From: Sorex araneus
Lineage: Eukaryota > Chordata > Mammalia > Eulipotyphla > Soricidae
Reading direction: 5' to 3'
Assembly (NCBI RefSeq): GCF_027595985.1
Contig: NC_073305.1
Coordinates: 87,724,626-87,788,625, forward strand
Length of the DNA: 64,000 nt
Position numbers and translations under genes: made by a program
In this document: one piece after another, positions 21,822 to 33,565 of the stretch
Layout: each line of letters begins with the position of its first letter
Position numbering within the stretch: position 1 is the first letter of the stretch
The notes under the pieces: model-generated
The model's database searches: none
Seen by the model: the letters and a program-made list of their open reading frames with translations, nothing else
Told to the model about the DNA's origin: nothing

Positions 21822-22003
21822 GGGGCCGGAGCAACAGTACAGTGGATAGGGCATTTGCCTTGCATGCTGCTGACCTGGGCTTAATTTCTGGGACCCCATG
21901 TGGTCCTCTCGAGAACTGCCAGGAGTAATACATCTGAGTGCAGGGCTGGGAGTTACCCGACCACAGTCACATGAGGTCAACCCCTACCTCCCCCCCCCCA
22001 AAA
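21822..22003 (+). repeat. SINE form A
   Basis: GGGGCCGGAGCAACAGTACA to CCTCCCCCCCCCCAAAA. Confidence 0.85.
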
Positions 22004-23250
22004 TACTTGGGGCTTTGATCCTGAAACTGGGAGGAAGGTATTAAAAGTCACATTACTTTGGGTTCCCCTGAAAGTAGAGCCTGAGCTAAGGACTTGGGTA
22101 GAGGGTGTTGTTTGGAAGGTGTTGGCAGAATAGGAGAGAGCTGGCACAGAAAGGTGGGAACCAGTCAATGGGGCTTTACTGAGTTGGTGCCAAGGTAGGC
22201 AACGGGGTATGTGCCTTCTAAGGACCCATGTGAAAAAGAAGCCTTCGGAGTGGGGAGTTGGCTGTGGAAATACAGAGAAGTAGGTGTGTGAGACAAATAT
22301 TCGGTAGTTAGCGTCTGCAGGACTAGGTGATCACTACATGATTGGTGACCACCGGTGGGGAATATGCAGGGAAGACTGAAGAATTCCTGGGTTTTGCTTG
22401 GAGCAAGAGAGGGAGGTTATGCTGTATCTAAGTTTAGAGATAGTCTGCAGGGCATCCAAGGGGCTACACTGAGAAGGCATCTGGATATCGAGAGGCTTTT
22501 TTCAAGGGTCCCCCCAAAGAGCCACACCCTCTGTTATTCTTATGCCAGGTAGAACCCATCCTTCTTCAAAGACTTGCTTCTAACCAGTAGCATCTGATAG
22601 CTTGAGGCCATGATGCTTCCACAGTTCATAAAAGCAAAACAGCGGTGATTTCCATCCTGGAAGAAGACTGACTCTCTGGAAGAAGCAAGCCAGTGAGCTA
22701 TTCACGAGAGGCTCCTGTGGCTAGTCGGAGCAGCCTGTAGGGAACCGAGGCCCTCAGGTCCATACTGAATGCTGCCCATGACCAGGGCCATGAGCTTGAA
22801 GGGGTCCTCCCCCGGTCCACTAACCAGCACTCTGGAGCCTCCTAGACAGCCCCAAGCAGCAGACAGCTAAGCCATCCCCAGCCCCCAAAACGGCAAGCTG
22901 ATAAACGTCTGCTGTTTGAAATGACTCATTATTAGAATCAATGTTCATGCAGCAACTAGTAATTAATATGATGCATCTGGGTTAATACAGTGTCAAGGAC
23001 AAATGAGATGGGCGAAAGACAGTAGTTACCAGCCCAACGCCACATGTGTAAATGATTCCCAATTAAGTCACTTCATTTCTTCTAATTCCATTTTCCTTTC
23101 CTTCAAAATAATTTTGTTTTGTTTTGTTTTTGATTCTGGTTTTGATGACTCACAGTGGGGACCGTGTGATGCCAGGATTCTAACCCAGGGCTCCTGCATG
23201 CAAAGCATGCGCTTCAGCCTGTTGAGCTACCTGTCTGGCTCCTAAAATGA
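22004..23250. other. CILK1 intron 2, unique, with one diverged repeat
   Basis: About 1.2 kb. A very old antisense SINE-like piece is visible at 23135-23240 (TTCTAACCCAGGGCTCCTGC). No exon. Confidence 0.45.
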
Positions 23251-23252
23251 TA

Positions 23253-23443
23253 TTTCTTTTTTTTTTTTTTTTGGTTTTTGGTTTTTGGGTCACACCCGGC
23301 GATGCACAGGGGTTACTCCTGGCTCTTCACTCAGGAATTACCCCTGGCGGTGCTCAGGGGACCATATGGGATGCTGGGATTAGAACCTGGGTCGGCCGCG
23401 TGCAAGGCAAACGCCCTACCCGCTGTGCTATCGCTCCAGCCCT
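23253..23443 (-). repeat. SINE form A (young)
   Basis: Poly-T then GGGTCACACCCGGCGATGCA to GCTATCGCTCCAGCCC. The flanking CTTAAAATGATATTTCTT-like words (TAAAATGATATTTCTT) on both sides are the target duplication. Confidence 0.95.
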
Positions 23444-23554
23444 TAAAATGATATTTCTTAGCTTACTTGGTCACTCATTACTACCACACAATATGAGAAC
23501 ACTTCATCTTTTCTGAGTTTTGTTTTATTTTGTTTTTTTGTTTGTTTTGCTTTG

Positions 23555-23800
23555 TTTTGATGCCAGGGATTGAACCCAGAACCTCCCACAAGCAAAGCAA
23601 ATACTCTAGCCCTGAGCTACATCTCTGATTTTAAAAAAGTTGTGAGGTGCCAGAGAGATATCAGTAAGGGTTTTGCCTTCCGTGTGGCTTCTGTGGGTTT
23701 GCTCCCTGGCACCCCACCCACTCCCCCATGCCCTGCTAGGAGTGATCCCTGAGCGCAGAGCCTGGAGTGGCCCACAAACCTAAACAACAACAACAACAAC
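23555..23800. repeat. Two old SINE pieces, opposite strands
   Basis: Antisense head fragment at 23555-23630 (GATTGAACCCAGAACCTCC) and a plus copy at 23645-23800 (GTGCCAGAGAGATATCAGTA) ending in a (CAA)n run. Confidence 0.65.
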
Positions 23801-24189
23801 AACAAAAAACCAGCAACAACTATAACAGCAAAGCAGTTGTGGGGCGGAGGGGCAGCTCTGTGGCAGAAGGCTAAGCTGCAGGCGGGAGGCCACAAGTCCC
23901 ATCCTTGTCACTGCCCCACAGGCCAAGCACGGACCCGGAGGCGCTGCTGCCTGTGATTCCCTGGCCCCGGCAGAGAGTGAGTGATCTCCAGCACGCCACA
24001 ACCCGGGTGAGCACCGCAGCAAGCCAGCCCACGCGACCTTCAGTAAGAAGGGAGTGGGGAAAAAGGCCGCGCAGTATGCAAAGGTGTGGACCTAGAGCGG
24101 CAGCGCGTTCACAACCTCTGACGTGAGCAGCTCAGCGTCAACGAGCGTGCACTCCCCAGAAATCAGTGAGAGTCTTCTCCGTGCCGCCC

Positions 24190-24362
24190 ACTCTTTTTTT
24201 TTTTTTTTTTGCTTTTTGGGTCACACCCAGCAATGCACAGGGGTCACTCCTGGTTCTGCACTCAGGAATCACTCTGGCGATGCTCGGAGGACCATATGGG
24301 ATGCTGGGAATCGAACCCAGGTCAGCCGCATGCAAGGCAAACGCCCTACCCACTCCAGCCCC
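24190..24362 (-). repeat. SINE form A next to CILK1 exon 2
   Basis: Poly-T then GGGTCACACCCAGCAATGCA to CTACCCACTCCAGCCCC; the GCTATCG of the head is deleted. CGCCGCCCACTCTTT-like words flank it as target duplication (CCGCCCACTCTTT). Confidence 0.93.
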
Positions 24363-24455
24363 CGCGCCGCCCACTCTTTAGGCATGGATCCAAGATGGGA
24401 ACGGGAAGCAGATGGCAAAGAGACCCGAGGACCCCACACCAAGGTTGGGACTCAC

Positions 24456-24556
24456 TTTTTAATCGCGATCAGCTCTCCAGACTCGAGGCTTCTTCCCAGC
24501 AGGACGGAACCGTAGGTCCCATCCCCAAGTTGCCTGATTGTGGTGTATCTATTCAT
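24456..24556 (-). CDS. CILK1: CILK1 first coding exon (exon 2): start codon, glycine-rich loop, ATP lysine
   Basis: Encodes residues 1-33 plus two bases of codon 34 of the kinase N-lobe. The ATG is at 24556-24554. The protein begins [16 protein letters not shown], where GDGTYG (residues 11-16) is the glycine-rich nucleotide-binding loop, and ends ELIAIKK, with K33 the ATP-anchoring lysine of beta-3. The donor is AAAAA|GTGAGT at 24455, phase 2, which is completed by the first base of the next exon. Residue 24 is Leu where I recall Ile in human, a mild change. The 5' UTR continues to higher coordinates; the acceptor of this exon is not clear, with CCCGCAG just upstream of the ATG one candidate. 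A SINE lies about 95 bp downstream of the donor. The identification is very secure because every residue aligns to the family. Confidence 0.96.
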
Positions 24557-24713
24557 GGTGTGCCCCGCGCAGGCCGGACACTCATCTCAGGGCTGCGGGG
24601 GTTCAGTCCCGCCGTGGCAGCAGGCCTCCCCGGAGTGTAACCAAATTTTCCGATGGCAGCACCAGCACAAGGTATTCAGGAGGACGTGACTATCTCCCAA
24701 AGACATATTTCCA

Positions 24714-24890
24714 AAGGTCAGTCTCCTGCCTGGAGAGGAAAATGGGAGATAAGAATGAATGCGAGCGCACGTTGTGTGGTGTGTGTGTGTGTGTGTGTCT
24801 GAGACAGGGTGTTGAACCAACCCAGACGTCTGGAAGGTCAGTCTCCTGCCTGGAGAGGAAAATGGGAGATAAGAATGAATACGAACGCAC

Positions 24891-24946
<56 letters not shown>

Positions 24947-24985
24947 GCTGAGATGGGTGTTGAACCAACCCCAGCCGTCTGGAAT
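24714..24985. repeat. 120-bp tandem duplication with GT repeats
   Basis: Two copies with period 120 starting AAGGTCAGTCTCCTGCCTGG, each holding a (GT)n tract (24779-24799 and 24892-24945). Lies 160-430 bp upstream of the CILK1 start codon in intron 1 or 5' UTR. Confidence 0.92.
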
Positions 24986-25431
24986 GGCCAGGGACTAGGT
25001 CATGCTCACTCCCTCCCTGCCTTCTCAGTGGCTACTTGCATGCTCATAGCAGCGAGCTGAGCAGTTGTGACAAGAATCGCACGGCCTGTGAAGCCTCCAG
25101 TGTTTGCCATTTGGTGCTTTATGGGCCAAGTGTGGCCAGCGCTGGTCTCTCGAGCAGGCTCTTTCCTGGTTTTTGGTAAAGCTCTACAGCCTGAGGAAGG
25201 GACTTTATCACGGACTCAGAAATGAATCGACTCCACTGGAATGCTCCTCTGCTGAGTCAGGATGGAAACTGCTCACAAGAACGAGCCATAAGAAATAGGC
25301 CCCAACTGTTGTATGACAATGTGAACATACAACAACCAAGAAATGACAACATTCGAGTTGTCATGGAATGCTGCATGGAAGCTGCATGTGCTCTATGAAC
25401 CATCTGTGGAGAGGCATGACAGTACTAACTC
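24986..25431. other. Unique sequence of CILK1 intron 1
   Basis: No recognised element. Confidence 0.4.
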
Positions 25432-25660
25432 AGTTTTGGCAGGGAGATGAGGGTACACCCAACAGTGCTCTGGGACCACTCTTGGTACATGGTTTGCATT
25501 CTACGGAGACCCAGATTTGATCCCCAGCTGTACAGGGTCCCCCAAGCAGCCCCAGAATGATGACTGAGCACCAAGCTCCAGACACCTCCTGATTCTGTGC
25601 TCAGGTCATCTCTGGCAGTGCTCATGGCACCAATGGTACATTAAGTTATCTCTCCAGCCC
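25432..25660. repeat. Old SINE pieces
   Basis: GAGGGTACACCCAACAGTGC and CTCCCAGATTTGATCCCCAG-like B-box in one orientation, then ATCTCTGGCAGTGCTCATGG and TTATCTCTCCAGCCC in antisense; a rearranged pair. Confidence 0.55.
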
Positions 25661-26188
25661 AAGGACATTGATTTTTTCTTTTTTTAACTTGTAAAACTGA
25701 GAGTGTTTCAATTTCCCTCTAGTTAAACACGATCATCTACTAAGTATTTACATAAGCACTTTGTATTAAGATTATATGGTATTAAGAAACATAAATGCTT
25801 ACATAAGAAGCCAATACACTAAATGAAACAATGTGTTTTTCAAATATTACTGTCAAACTAATTATCTGAAGAATTAAAACGTCAGAAAATCATTCTAAGT
25901 ATGTGCCACTCTGCATCTAGATCCAAAATCTGCATCCTCTTCTTCCAAAAGAATTCCAATTCATGAACAAAGGATGAAATGGGGGCAAGGAAGCTTCACA
26001 GTGAGATTTATTCCAGAAAATGGATTAACAACCTCAGTATCAGATCCAAATCCATGAGATACACTGAGGGAAACACAGCAAGAGCACTCCATGATAATGA
26101 TTTCAGAGGTGTCTTCAGTGATATCACCCCATTCAGAAAGAAAAATAAATCAATGAAAACATCAAAATAAATAATTTCTGCACTGAGG
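25661..26188. other. AT-rich unique intron sequence
   Basis: No recognised element. Confidence 0.4.
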
Positions 26189-26189
26189 C

Positions 26190-26448
26190 TGGACTGGAGC
26201 GATAGCACAGTGGGTAGGGCATTTGCCTTGCAAGCGGCCCACCCAGGTTCAATTCCTCCATCCCTCTCGGAGAGCCCAGCAAGCTACTGAGAGTATCCTG
26301 CCCTTAGGGCAGAGCCTGGCAAGCCACCCATGGCTTATTCGATATGCCAAAAACAGTGACAAAACAAGTCTCACAATGGAGATGTTACTGGTGCCTGCTC
26401 AAGCAAATCAATGAACAACAGGATAACGGATGACAGTGCTACAGTACA
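26190..26448 (+). repeat. SINE form B
   Basis: GGACTGGAGCGATAGCACAG to GGATAACGGATGACAGTGC. Confidence 0.93.
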
Positions 26449-26449
26449 C

Positions 26450-26618
26450 TGGGGCTGGAGATATGGTAGGGTATTTGCCTTGCATGTGGCCGATCCAGGT
26501 TTGATCCCCGGCATTCCACTTGGCTCCCCGAGCACCTCCAGAAGTGATCCCTGAGTGCAGAGCCAGGAGTAATCCCTGAGCACTGCCTGGTGGGACTCAA
26601 AACAAACAAAAATTAAAA
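26450..26618 (+). repeat. SINE form A, adjacent to form B
   Basis: GGGGCTGGAGATATGGTAGG; part of the A-box is deleted. Confidence 0.88.
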
Positions 26619-26859
26619 AAAAATAGTTTCTATACCCCACTGAATTAGAGAAAACATTTCCAGCCATACACTCAATAAAGTGCTACTATTTATATATACT
26701 TTGTATATAAAATATACAAAGCACTCAGCACTCACAAAGTTCAACAACAATAAATCCAATCCCTCTCCCCCTAAATAATTGGGAAGGAGCTGAAGACACT
26801 TGCTCCAAAGAAGACATAGCAATGTCAACTGGCGTCTAAAAACGTGCTCCTCAGCCCTG

Positions 26860-27770
26860 ACTGAGTGGCAGGTCAAATGACAACGAGGTGTCATCTCACA
26901 CCAGTTAAGAATGGCATATATCAAGAGAATCTAATCTAGAATAGACTTTTTTGATGTTACAAGGGATGTGGTTAAAATAAATAAAAAGGAACCACCCTCA
27001 GGCCAGAGAGATAGTGGTGTAGTGGTGCAGGGGTGAGGTACTTGCCTTGCTTGCCTCCAACTCCAGTTCTAACCCCCAGCACCACACAGGGTCCCCCAAG
27101 CACAGCCAGGAATCGCTCCTGAGCACCGAGCCAAGAATTTCACCTGAGCACTGCTGGATGTGGCCCCAAAACCAAAAGAGAAAACCTTTATTCATTCACT
27201 GCTGGTAGTAATGCTGTCTGGTGCAGCGTCTACAGAAAAACAGTATGGAGACATCTCGAAAAATTAAAATTAGAACTGCCATATGAAACCAGTGATTCCA
27301 CTCCATGGCATCTCTCCCAAGAACACAAAACACTAATTCAAAAAGATATATGCACACTTATGTTCACTGCTGCGCTCTTTACAACAGCCAAGACTTGGAA
27401 ACAACCCAAAGAAGTGGAAATGTTATGCCGCTGAGTGAAAAAGATGAAATCTTACCTTTAGGCTACAATTTGGATGAAACTAGAGGATGCCATGTGAAGT
27501 GAAATAAGTCAGAAGGAGGCCAAAGGCCAGATGACCTCACTCATAGGCAGTCCATATTGAAACAAGGAAGGGAACAGATAGTGTCCAATGAAAATAAAAC
27601 CTTGGACTCTGACAACAGAATTGAGGTTATCAGGTGGAGGGCAGGGAGATGACATCATGACAGTAGTGGATGGACTCTGACACTTTGGTAGTGATGAATT
27701 GTGGTAACTTTATACACCAAAACCAGAAACATTAATACTACTATAAACCATTTAACCACAATACTAATGA
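26860..27770 (+). mobile_element. Old L1 3' end interrupted by a SINE
   Basis: Decayed ORF2 end (ACGAGGTGTCATCTCACACC; GAACTGCCATATGAAACCAG; CACACTTATGTTCACTGCTG) and 3' UTR ending ACTACTATAAACCATTTAAC. Frame broken. A diverged form A SINE occupies 27000-27180. Confidence 0.8.
27000..27180 (+). repeat. SINE form A inserted in old L1
   Basis: GGCCAGAGAGATAGTGGTGT to GATGTGGCCCCAAAACC. Older subtype. Confidence 0.85.
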
Positions 27771-27858
27771 AAGAAAAGGGAAAAGGGGAATAAAAGATTT
27801 GTTGCCTACAAGAATTCTTGATGCATGCAAATATTAGTAGATAGAAGTCAGAAGAGAG

Positions 27859-28032
27859 GGCTGGAGCAATAGTATAGCAGGTAGGGTGTTTGTCTTGCAT
27901 GTGGCCGACCCTGGTTCAATCCTTGGCATCCCATATGGTTCCCCGAACACCACTAGGAATAATTCCTGAGTGCAGAGTCAGGAGTAGCCCCTGAGCATTG
28001 CTGGTTGTGACCCAAAAGGAAAAAAAAAAATT
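27859..28032 (+). repeat. SINE form A
   Basis: GGGCTGGAGCAATAGTATAG to GGTTGTGACCCAAAAGG. Confidence 0.92.
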
Positions 28033-28189
28033 GAAAGAGAAACAGGTTATTTACATAGTTTTAAAGTATATCTAATAATTATTAACTTCCTAGTGAAAGA
28101 TGGCAAGTTAACAGGTAGAGAGAAATCCAAGAGAAAGCTTCTTACCTGAATGATTCAACATCACCACTAATAACACTCATGACCTCGTG

Positions 28190-28670
28190 TAACCTGGACA
28201 TCGAGTTTTGAGAAGGGCAGGTCACTTCTGCAGTGTTCCTGTCCCAACTGCAGGTCCTTCATCTACCCATGAGAAGATACCAGACAAACCAAATCTGAAA
28301 GTCATTCTACAAACAACTGACCAAATACTCTGCAAAAGCAGCAAGATCATAAAAGCACAGACTGTGTAATTGTCCCAACTTGAAGGCTATTAAGGAGACA
28401 TGACAACTAAAATGCATTGGGACATCCTAGACAGGGTGCCTGGGACAGAAAGAAAGGACAGTCAGAAAACTTTGGGTGAAACTTCAGGCCTACTGTTCGG
28501 GTAACAGTACTGTACTACAGTGAATGTCCTGGTTTGCGCTGTTGTTCCATGATTATATAAGATGTTAGCACCAAGGAAGCTGAGTGAAGGATTTCTAGGA
28601 AGTCTTTGCATTATTTTTGAACTTTTCTGTACATGTGAAATGACTTCAAACCTAAAAGATAAATTCAGTC
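28190..28670 (+). mobile_element. Ancient L1 3' end (L1M/ME-like)
   Basis: The terminal pattern ACATGACAACTAAAATGCAT, TTATATAAGATGTTAGCACC, GGAAGCTGAGTGAAGG and GCATTATTTTTGAACTTTTC is the common 3' end of old mammalian L1 families. It predates the shrew SINEs. Confidence 0.7.
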
Positions 28671-28715
28671 TGGTAAAAGCTAAGCCTAATCTTAGATAGC
28701 TTAAGAAATGAAATA

Positions 28716-28908
28716 GTGGGACTGGAGTACTAGTACAATGGATAGAGTATTTGCCTTGCATGCAGCCAACCCAGGTTCAAACTCTGGCATCCCATATGGT
28801 CCCTTTAGCACTGCTGGTAATGATATCTGAATGCAGAGCTAGGAGTAAGCCCTGAGCATCACCAGGTGTGCCCCCACCCCACCCCACCCCACCAAAAAAA
28901 ATAATAAA
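28716..28908 (+). repeat. SINE form A
   Basis: GGGACTGGAGTACTAGTACA to a (CCCCA)n-rich end and A-tail. Confidence 0.9.
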
Positions 28909-29667
28909 ATAAAATGGGTATGCCTAACTGCATACCCATTTCACTAGATATGTGAATCAAATCACTAGATCTTTCAGAGTTGAAGTTCTCACCATCAACT
29001 CATTCCCCTTCCCTTTGGGACTATTTTAAGATTCCTGGTTAAAGGAGCATCTTCCTGCCTCTTGAAGTCCTCCAGAATCACTTTTTTTAGCAGTTGAAGT
29101 TCTCCAGAATAATTTTCTTTATGCTGGGATACATCATTTATAAAGCAACAGCCGTGTGGCAGACTCTAGGTCATGGTTTGGGGATACTAAGACCAACTGA
29201 ATTAGGTTTAATTCCCAGCACCGCATGGGTCTCTGAGAAACGTCAGGTTTGAGCTTGGAGGCCGATAACACAGCTGAGGTGGCCAGGGTATCCCCAACAC
29301 CAGAGGGCCTGAGCAGCATCATATTCTTAAGCATGGAGCCCGCAGCCAGTGCTGGCCGAGAGTCACCAGCAGGGCCCCGATCACCTGAGTTGGGAGTTTC
29401 CCCTGACCCTCTGGAATGTCCTCCATCAAAGGAGATCAATGCCAATATGGCCCGTTTTCTCAAAAAAATCTCAGTCTTGTGGCAGTGGGTGAGGGAGATG
29501 AGTCAGGTGAGAACCTGGATGTGTTCTCAAGAGATTATCCTAAGGGTATGGAAAGTGGAGGAGGAAGCAATGGCAAAGTCCCTGGCTTTCCAGCTGGGTT
29601 TATCCTGTCTGAGCTCAGGAGGGCAGTAAAAAAAAAAAATGTCTTCATATACGACTTCCTAAAATAG
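28909..29667. other. Unique intron sequence
   Basis: About 750 bp. Contains a 126-codon open frame (29249-29629) that I do not recognise and regard as chance. SINE-like words near 29205-29235. Confidence 0.4.
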
Positions 29668-29830
29668 GGGCCGGAGTGATAATACAGAGGGTAGGAAGCT
29701 TGTCTTGCACACGGCTGTGCCGAGTTCAACCCCCGACATCCCATATGGTCCCCTGAGCACTGCCAGGAGGAATTCCTGAGTGCAGAGCCAGAAGTAATAC
29801 CTGAGGCCCCCGAAATAAATGAACAAAAAG
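29668..29830 (+). repeat. SINE form A
   Basis: GGGGCCGGAGTGATAATACA to GAGGCCCCCGAAATAAATG. Confidence 0.9.
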
Positions 29831-30971
29831 GCTTTTTAAAAAAGTCTTTAAGGAAGACTTAAAGAAGGCTTAAAATTAAAAAAAGGAAGGGGGGGGATGT
29901 AAGTCTTTCATAAGATAAGGGATTCCAGTACCCCATGGAGTAGCAATAAAGACACAGGGCCTGAACGTGGGACTGAAGGAGGAATGGGGAGCTTGGAACA
30001 CCAGTGTTTGTGAAGAGCCTTGGACTCTGGATCTTGCTGGGTCCTGTGTGAAAGGACAAACAATTCAACAAACAAATCAACACAAACAATTCTTCTATGT
30101 ATGCTCAAGCATTCTATCTGCATTTACTTATTCTTTGAAAAGACCCCCTGAAGGATTTGTAGGTGAAGGCCCAAGTATGAGCATGAAATCAGTAATGAAA
30201 TGTGTGCTTCTCAGCCTCCTCTGGTTCTAATTACCAGATCTTTCCTCATAGGACCTATTTTCCACTCCTTTAATTATCTTTGGCATTCATCTCTAAATCC
30301 TCACGCATTTATCCACCACCTTGACCAAACTCATTATCTATATTCTGAGAGCATGCAGGCTTGTTCCCACTTAGAAAAAAATTTTTTGCGATGATATTAC
30401 ACCACTGATTCAGAGAGAGAGCCATTACTAATCATAGAAGCCTTTTCTTTGATCGTTCATGGCTGCTCTCATCCCCTTACACTGTGTAGGTGGGAAGAGA
30501 CTATCACTGAGAAAACTATTTGTGAAGGAATTAACAACTTTATTACAATACTCCTTGCTATAGCTTGCCATAGTGCATAGAACAAAATCCAATCATTTCT
30601 GGTAAGATTTAACTCTTATGCTGCAGTGGTTGCTTTGCAATCTGACACCTGCTCGAGTGACCCCGCGACGTACCATGAATCGGATGAATGTCTTGCCAGA
30701 CCCTGGTGTCAGGCTGACAAGTATAATTATATTCAACTTTTACGGAGGCGCCAAGCCTTATGCAAGGATTTGAGGCGCATTACAGATGAGAGAAAGGGGA
30801 GAAGCGTCCTTCTTTGAAATATCTCACAATTGACAAGCACATGAAAAATGGAAAAAAAAAACTGTAGAAAGCCCTAGGAGAGTAACTAGTCAACTCTTAG
30901 GAGGAGGAAGAGAGCCGACAAACTCCTGAAGACAGACATGACACCAAGGTACTAAAGATCATGCAAAGTTT
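29831..30971. other. Repeat-poor intron stretch
   Basis: About 1.1 kb of CILK1 intron 1 with no recognised family. CpG content rises locally near 30650-30800 but no exon is recognised. Confidence 0.4.
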
Positions 30972-31140
30972 GCCGGAGTGATAGTGCAGTGAAAAGGGTG
31001 CTTGTTTTGCATGTGTCCGACCTGGTTTCTAGCTCTGGTACCCCATATACATGGTCCTCCGAGCCCTCTCAGAGTGATCCCTGAGCACTGAGTCAGGAAT
31101 AATTCTGGAGCACTCTGGATACATCCCATTCTCCCTTATC
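30972..31140 (+). repeat. SINE form A (old)
   Basis: CGGAGTGATAGTGCAGTG, CATGTGTCCGACCTGG, CAGAGTGATCCCTGAGC. Confidence 0.75.
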
Positions 31141-31411
31141 CTCCCCAAACAGGGCAGAGCAAAGTTTAATGATAAAGAAAGGGACATAAGGGAATGGCAG
31201 CGGAAGGGGAATGTGTGCAAAGGGCTGATGGGTATCAGAGCTCAGGATTCTCACAAGTGGGTGAAAAGCCTTTGGTTTGTGCCCCCAGCACAATTACAAT
31301 CAGTAGATGAACTTTTAACACTGATACTCAGGCCCCACCTCTGAGCGTCAGGTCACAGACGGGCACTGAATTTGGGTGGTGCTGAACACTTTCCTGTTAA
31401 GACTGTACCAT

Positions 31412-31466
31412 GTAAGTAGCACTGTCATTCCGTTGTTCATTGATTTGCTTGAGCAGGCACCAGTGG
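31412..31466 (-). repeat. SINE form B 3' fragment
   Basis: AGCACTGTCATTCCGTTGTTC to GAGCAGGCACCAGT, heavily 5'-truncated. Confidence 0.75.
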
Positions 31467-31683
31467 GTTGTGAAATACAAGGGAAGGGCACAAAACCCAG
31501 GAAGGGCAGTAAGGAAAAGGCAAGAAATGACCAGAAACACAGGGTGGGGCCCAGAGATGAAGGAATGTATCTGCCATTCAGGAGTTTGGTCTTTATCTTG
31601 CATAGCAGGCGCTCCTGGAGGAGTTAGTTAAGAGGAGGTTATTTGTTTTAAACACACATACACAAAGACACACAGACACACAG

Positions 31684-31716
<33 letters not shown>

Positions 31717-32653
31717 ATATATATATATTTTAGACATCCTGGTTTATATTACTGTTAGTGACAGGACTGCATGCATACAATGTTTCAACATCACACTTAC
31801 CAGCAGATTTCCCCCATTTTAGCTTCCACCTCCTGGGCACCCTCCCCACCATAGTAAGCTCAGGTCTGTGTTCTGTAGACCAGCTCTCAGGTTTGCCAAG
31901 ATTTTACAGCATGGAAATGTTAATCGGGGGAAATCCCTCTAAATAGACCTGAGACTAGAGAAACTCAAGGAAAACTACCCAAAGAGGACTGTAATAGCCT
32001 GGGTGAAATATACTGCAGGGAGTGAAGGGAGGAACAAAGGCATGATGTGAAACTTAGCCACAGATGGAATAGGAAATTTGTGTGTGTGTGTGTGTGTTTA
32101 TCAGACAATCTATACACACAAAGAACATGCTGCATTCTAAGGCATAGAATTTGATGTATACACAAAACTTTTCACTGAAGAAGCTCACTAGGCAGCCAGA
32201 ACAATCCCTCCAGCCCCAAGCTCATACTTTAGTACACTCTTATTTCAGACTGCAGCATTCTGTCTGATGAGGCTGAAAAACACGTGCATCTCTGGGGAGG
32301 CGCCATTCACATGGACTGCTCCACGGACGGTGCCCACTCAAGGCTGACAACATGGCAACAGAGGGTCCAGAAGTTGGAACCTGATCATCTCAACATATCT
32401 TTGAGATACTGTTCAGCCTGTGATGAAACACTAGGAGAAAGAGAGAGGGAGAGGGAAGGTGGGCGAGAGGAAATGGAAGAATGATGAAGGACCTAAGTGA
32501 AATTGTGGGAGGGTAGCTGGAGGAGCAAACAACATGTAAAGAGAGGAAGTAGGGGTAATCACTTCAAGTCAACACTGATCAGAGAGACCAAAGTTATAAT
32601 ACGCAGAGATCTGGAGAACAGAATTATGACGCCCGTCTAAATTTTCTGTTCTT
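31467..32653. other. Unique intron sequence with microsatellites
   Basis: (CA)n at 31664-31710 followed by AT dinucleotides, (TG)n at 32079-32097 and a GA-rich patch near 32430-32475. No exon recognised. Confidence 0.45.
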
Positions 32654-32824
32654 GGGCTGGAGCGATAGTACAGCGGGGAGGGCGTTTGCCTTGCATGCGA
32701 ATGACCCAGGTTCGATTCCCAGCATCCCATATGGTCCCTGAGCACGACCAGGAGTAACTGAGTGCTAAGCCAGGAGTAACCCCTGTGCATTGCCGGGTGT
32801 GACCCAAAAAGAAAAAAAAAATAA
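32654..32824 (+). repeat. SINE form A (young)
   Basis: GGGCTGGAGCGATAGTACAG to GGGTGTGACCCAAAAAG, with a small internal deletion at AGGAGTAACTGAGTGC. Confidence 0.93.
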
Positions 32825-32879
32825 ATTTTCTATTCTCTAACCTACTGAATTATTTCCTATATTTATTTAGTTTAAATAT

Positions 32880-33014
32880 TGTTTTTTTCTTTTTGGGCCA
32901 CACTCAGCAGTGCTCAGGGCTTACTACTTGCTGGGTTCGGGGAACAATATGGGGTGCTGGGGATTGAATGCAATGCAACTGACCCTACCAATTGTACTAC
33001 CGCTCCAGCCCCTC
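32880..33014 (-). repeat. SINE form A (old)
   Basis: GGGCCACACTCAGCAGTGC to GTACTACCGCTCCAGCCCC; two internal deletions. Confidence 0.8.
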
Positions 33015-33565
33015 TTTTCTATATTAAAAAGAAATTACATATTAATCAAATAACCATTGACTAAAGGTATCACACAACCTGTTGTCAATTCTGAGCACAT
33101 TCCAACAGAGACTTATCATATGCATTTGAGCTCACATACATTATTCTGCTGGTTGCCATTTCTGTGGTGGTCCCAAGATGATGACTCGGTCAGAATCTGA
33201 CAGTAAAGGAACATGAACTCATTGACCTTCCGGAAAAGGAACACAGAGTCGGTTTGTGCATTAAGAAAAAAGAAGAGAGATACAGTAGGTGCCGTTGCTG
33301 ATCCACCCGACAGCAGTGCTTCCCTTCTGGCTTGATTTACCTGATTGAACTCAGCATTCTAAATGACCAGAGCTGGCGGAAGCTGAGGTGCCCAGTCTCT
33401 GCTCAGTGTAAGCCCAGTCATTCTCCGGGTGAACAGAACACAGAGACTCATTCACCAGAGAGGGAATCCGACAACTTCTAAGTACAACTCTGAGTCTAAG
33501 AATAAACATGGATAAATCACTCGTTATCTAAACCACGCCTAGATTCCTCAGAAAGCCTCACCCTG
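33015..33565. other. Unique intron sequence
   Basis: About 550 bp, no recognised element. Confidence 0.4.

Noticed and set aside
29249-29629. 126-codon open frame with SLEADNTAEVARVSPTPEG near its start
   Set aside because: No family recognised, no splice or promoter context, adjacent to SINE-like words. An equally long frame exists on the opposite strand.
30626-30817. 63-codon open frame in a CpG-containing patch
   Set aside because: Considered as a possible exon, but no splice sites in the right phase and no recognised protein.
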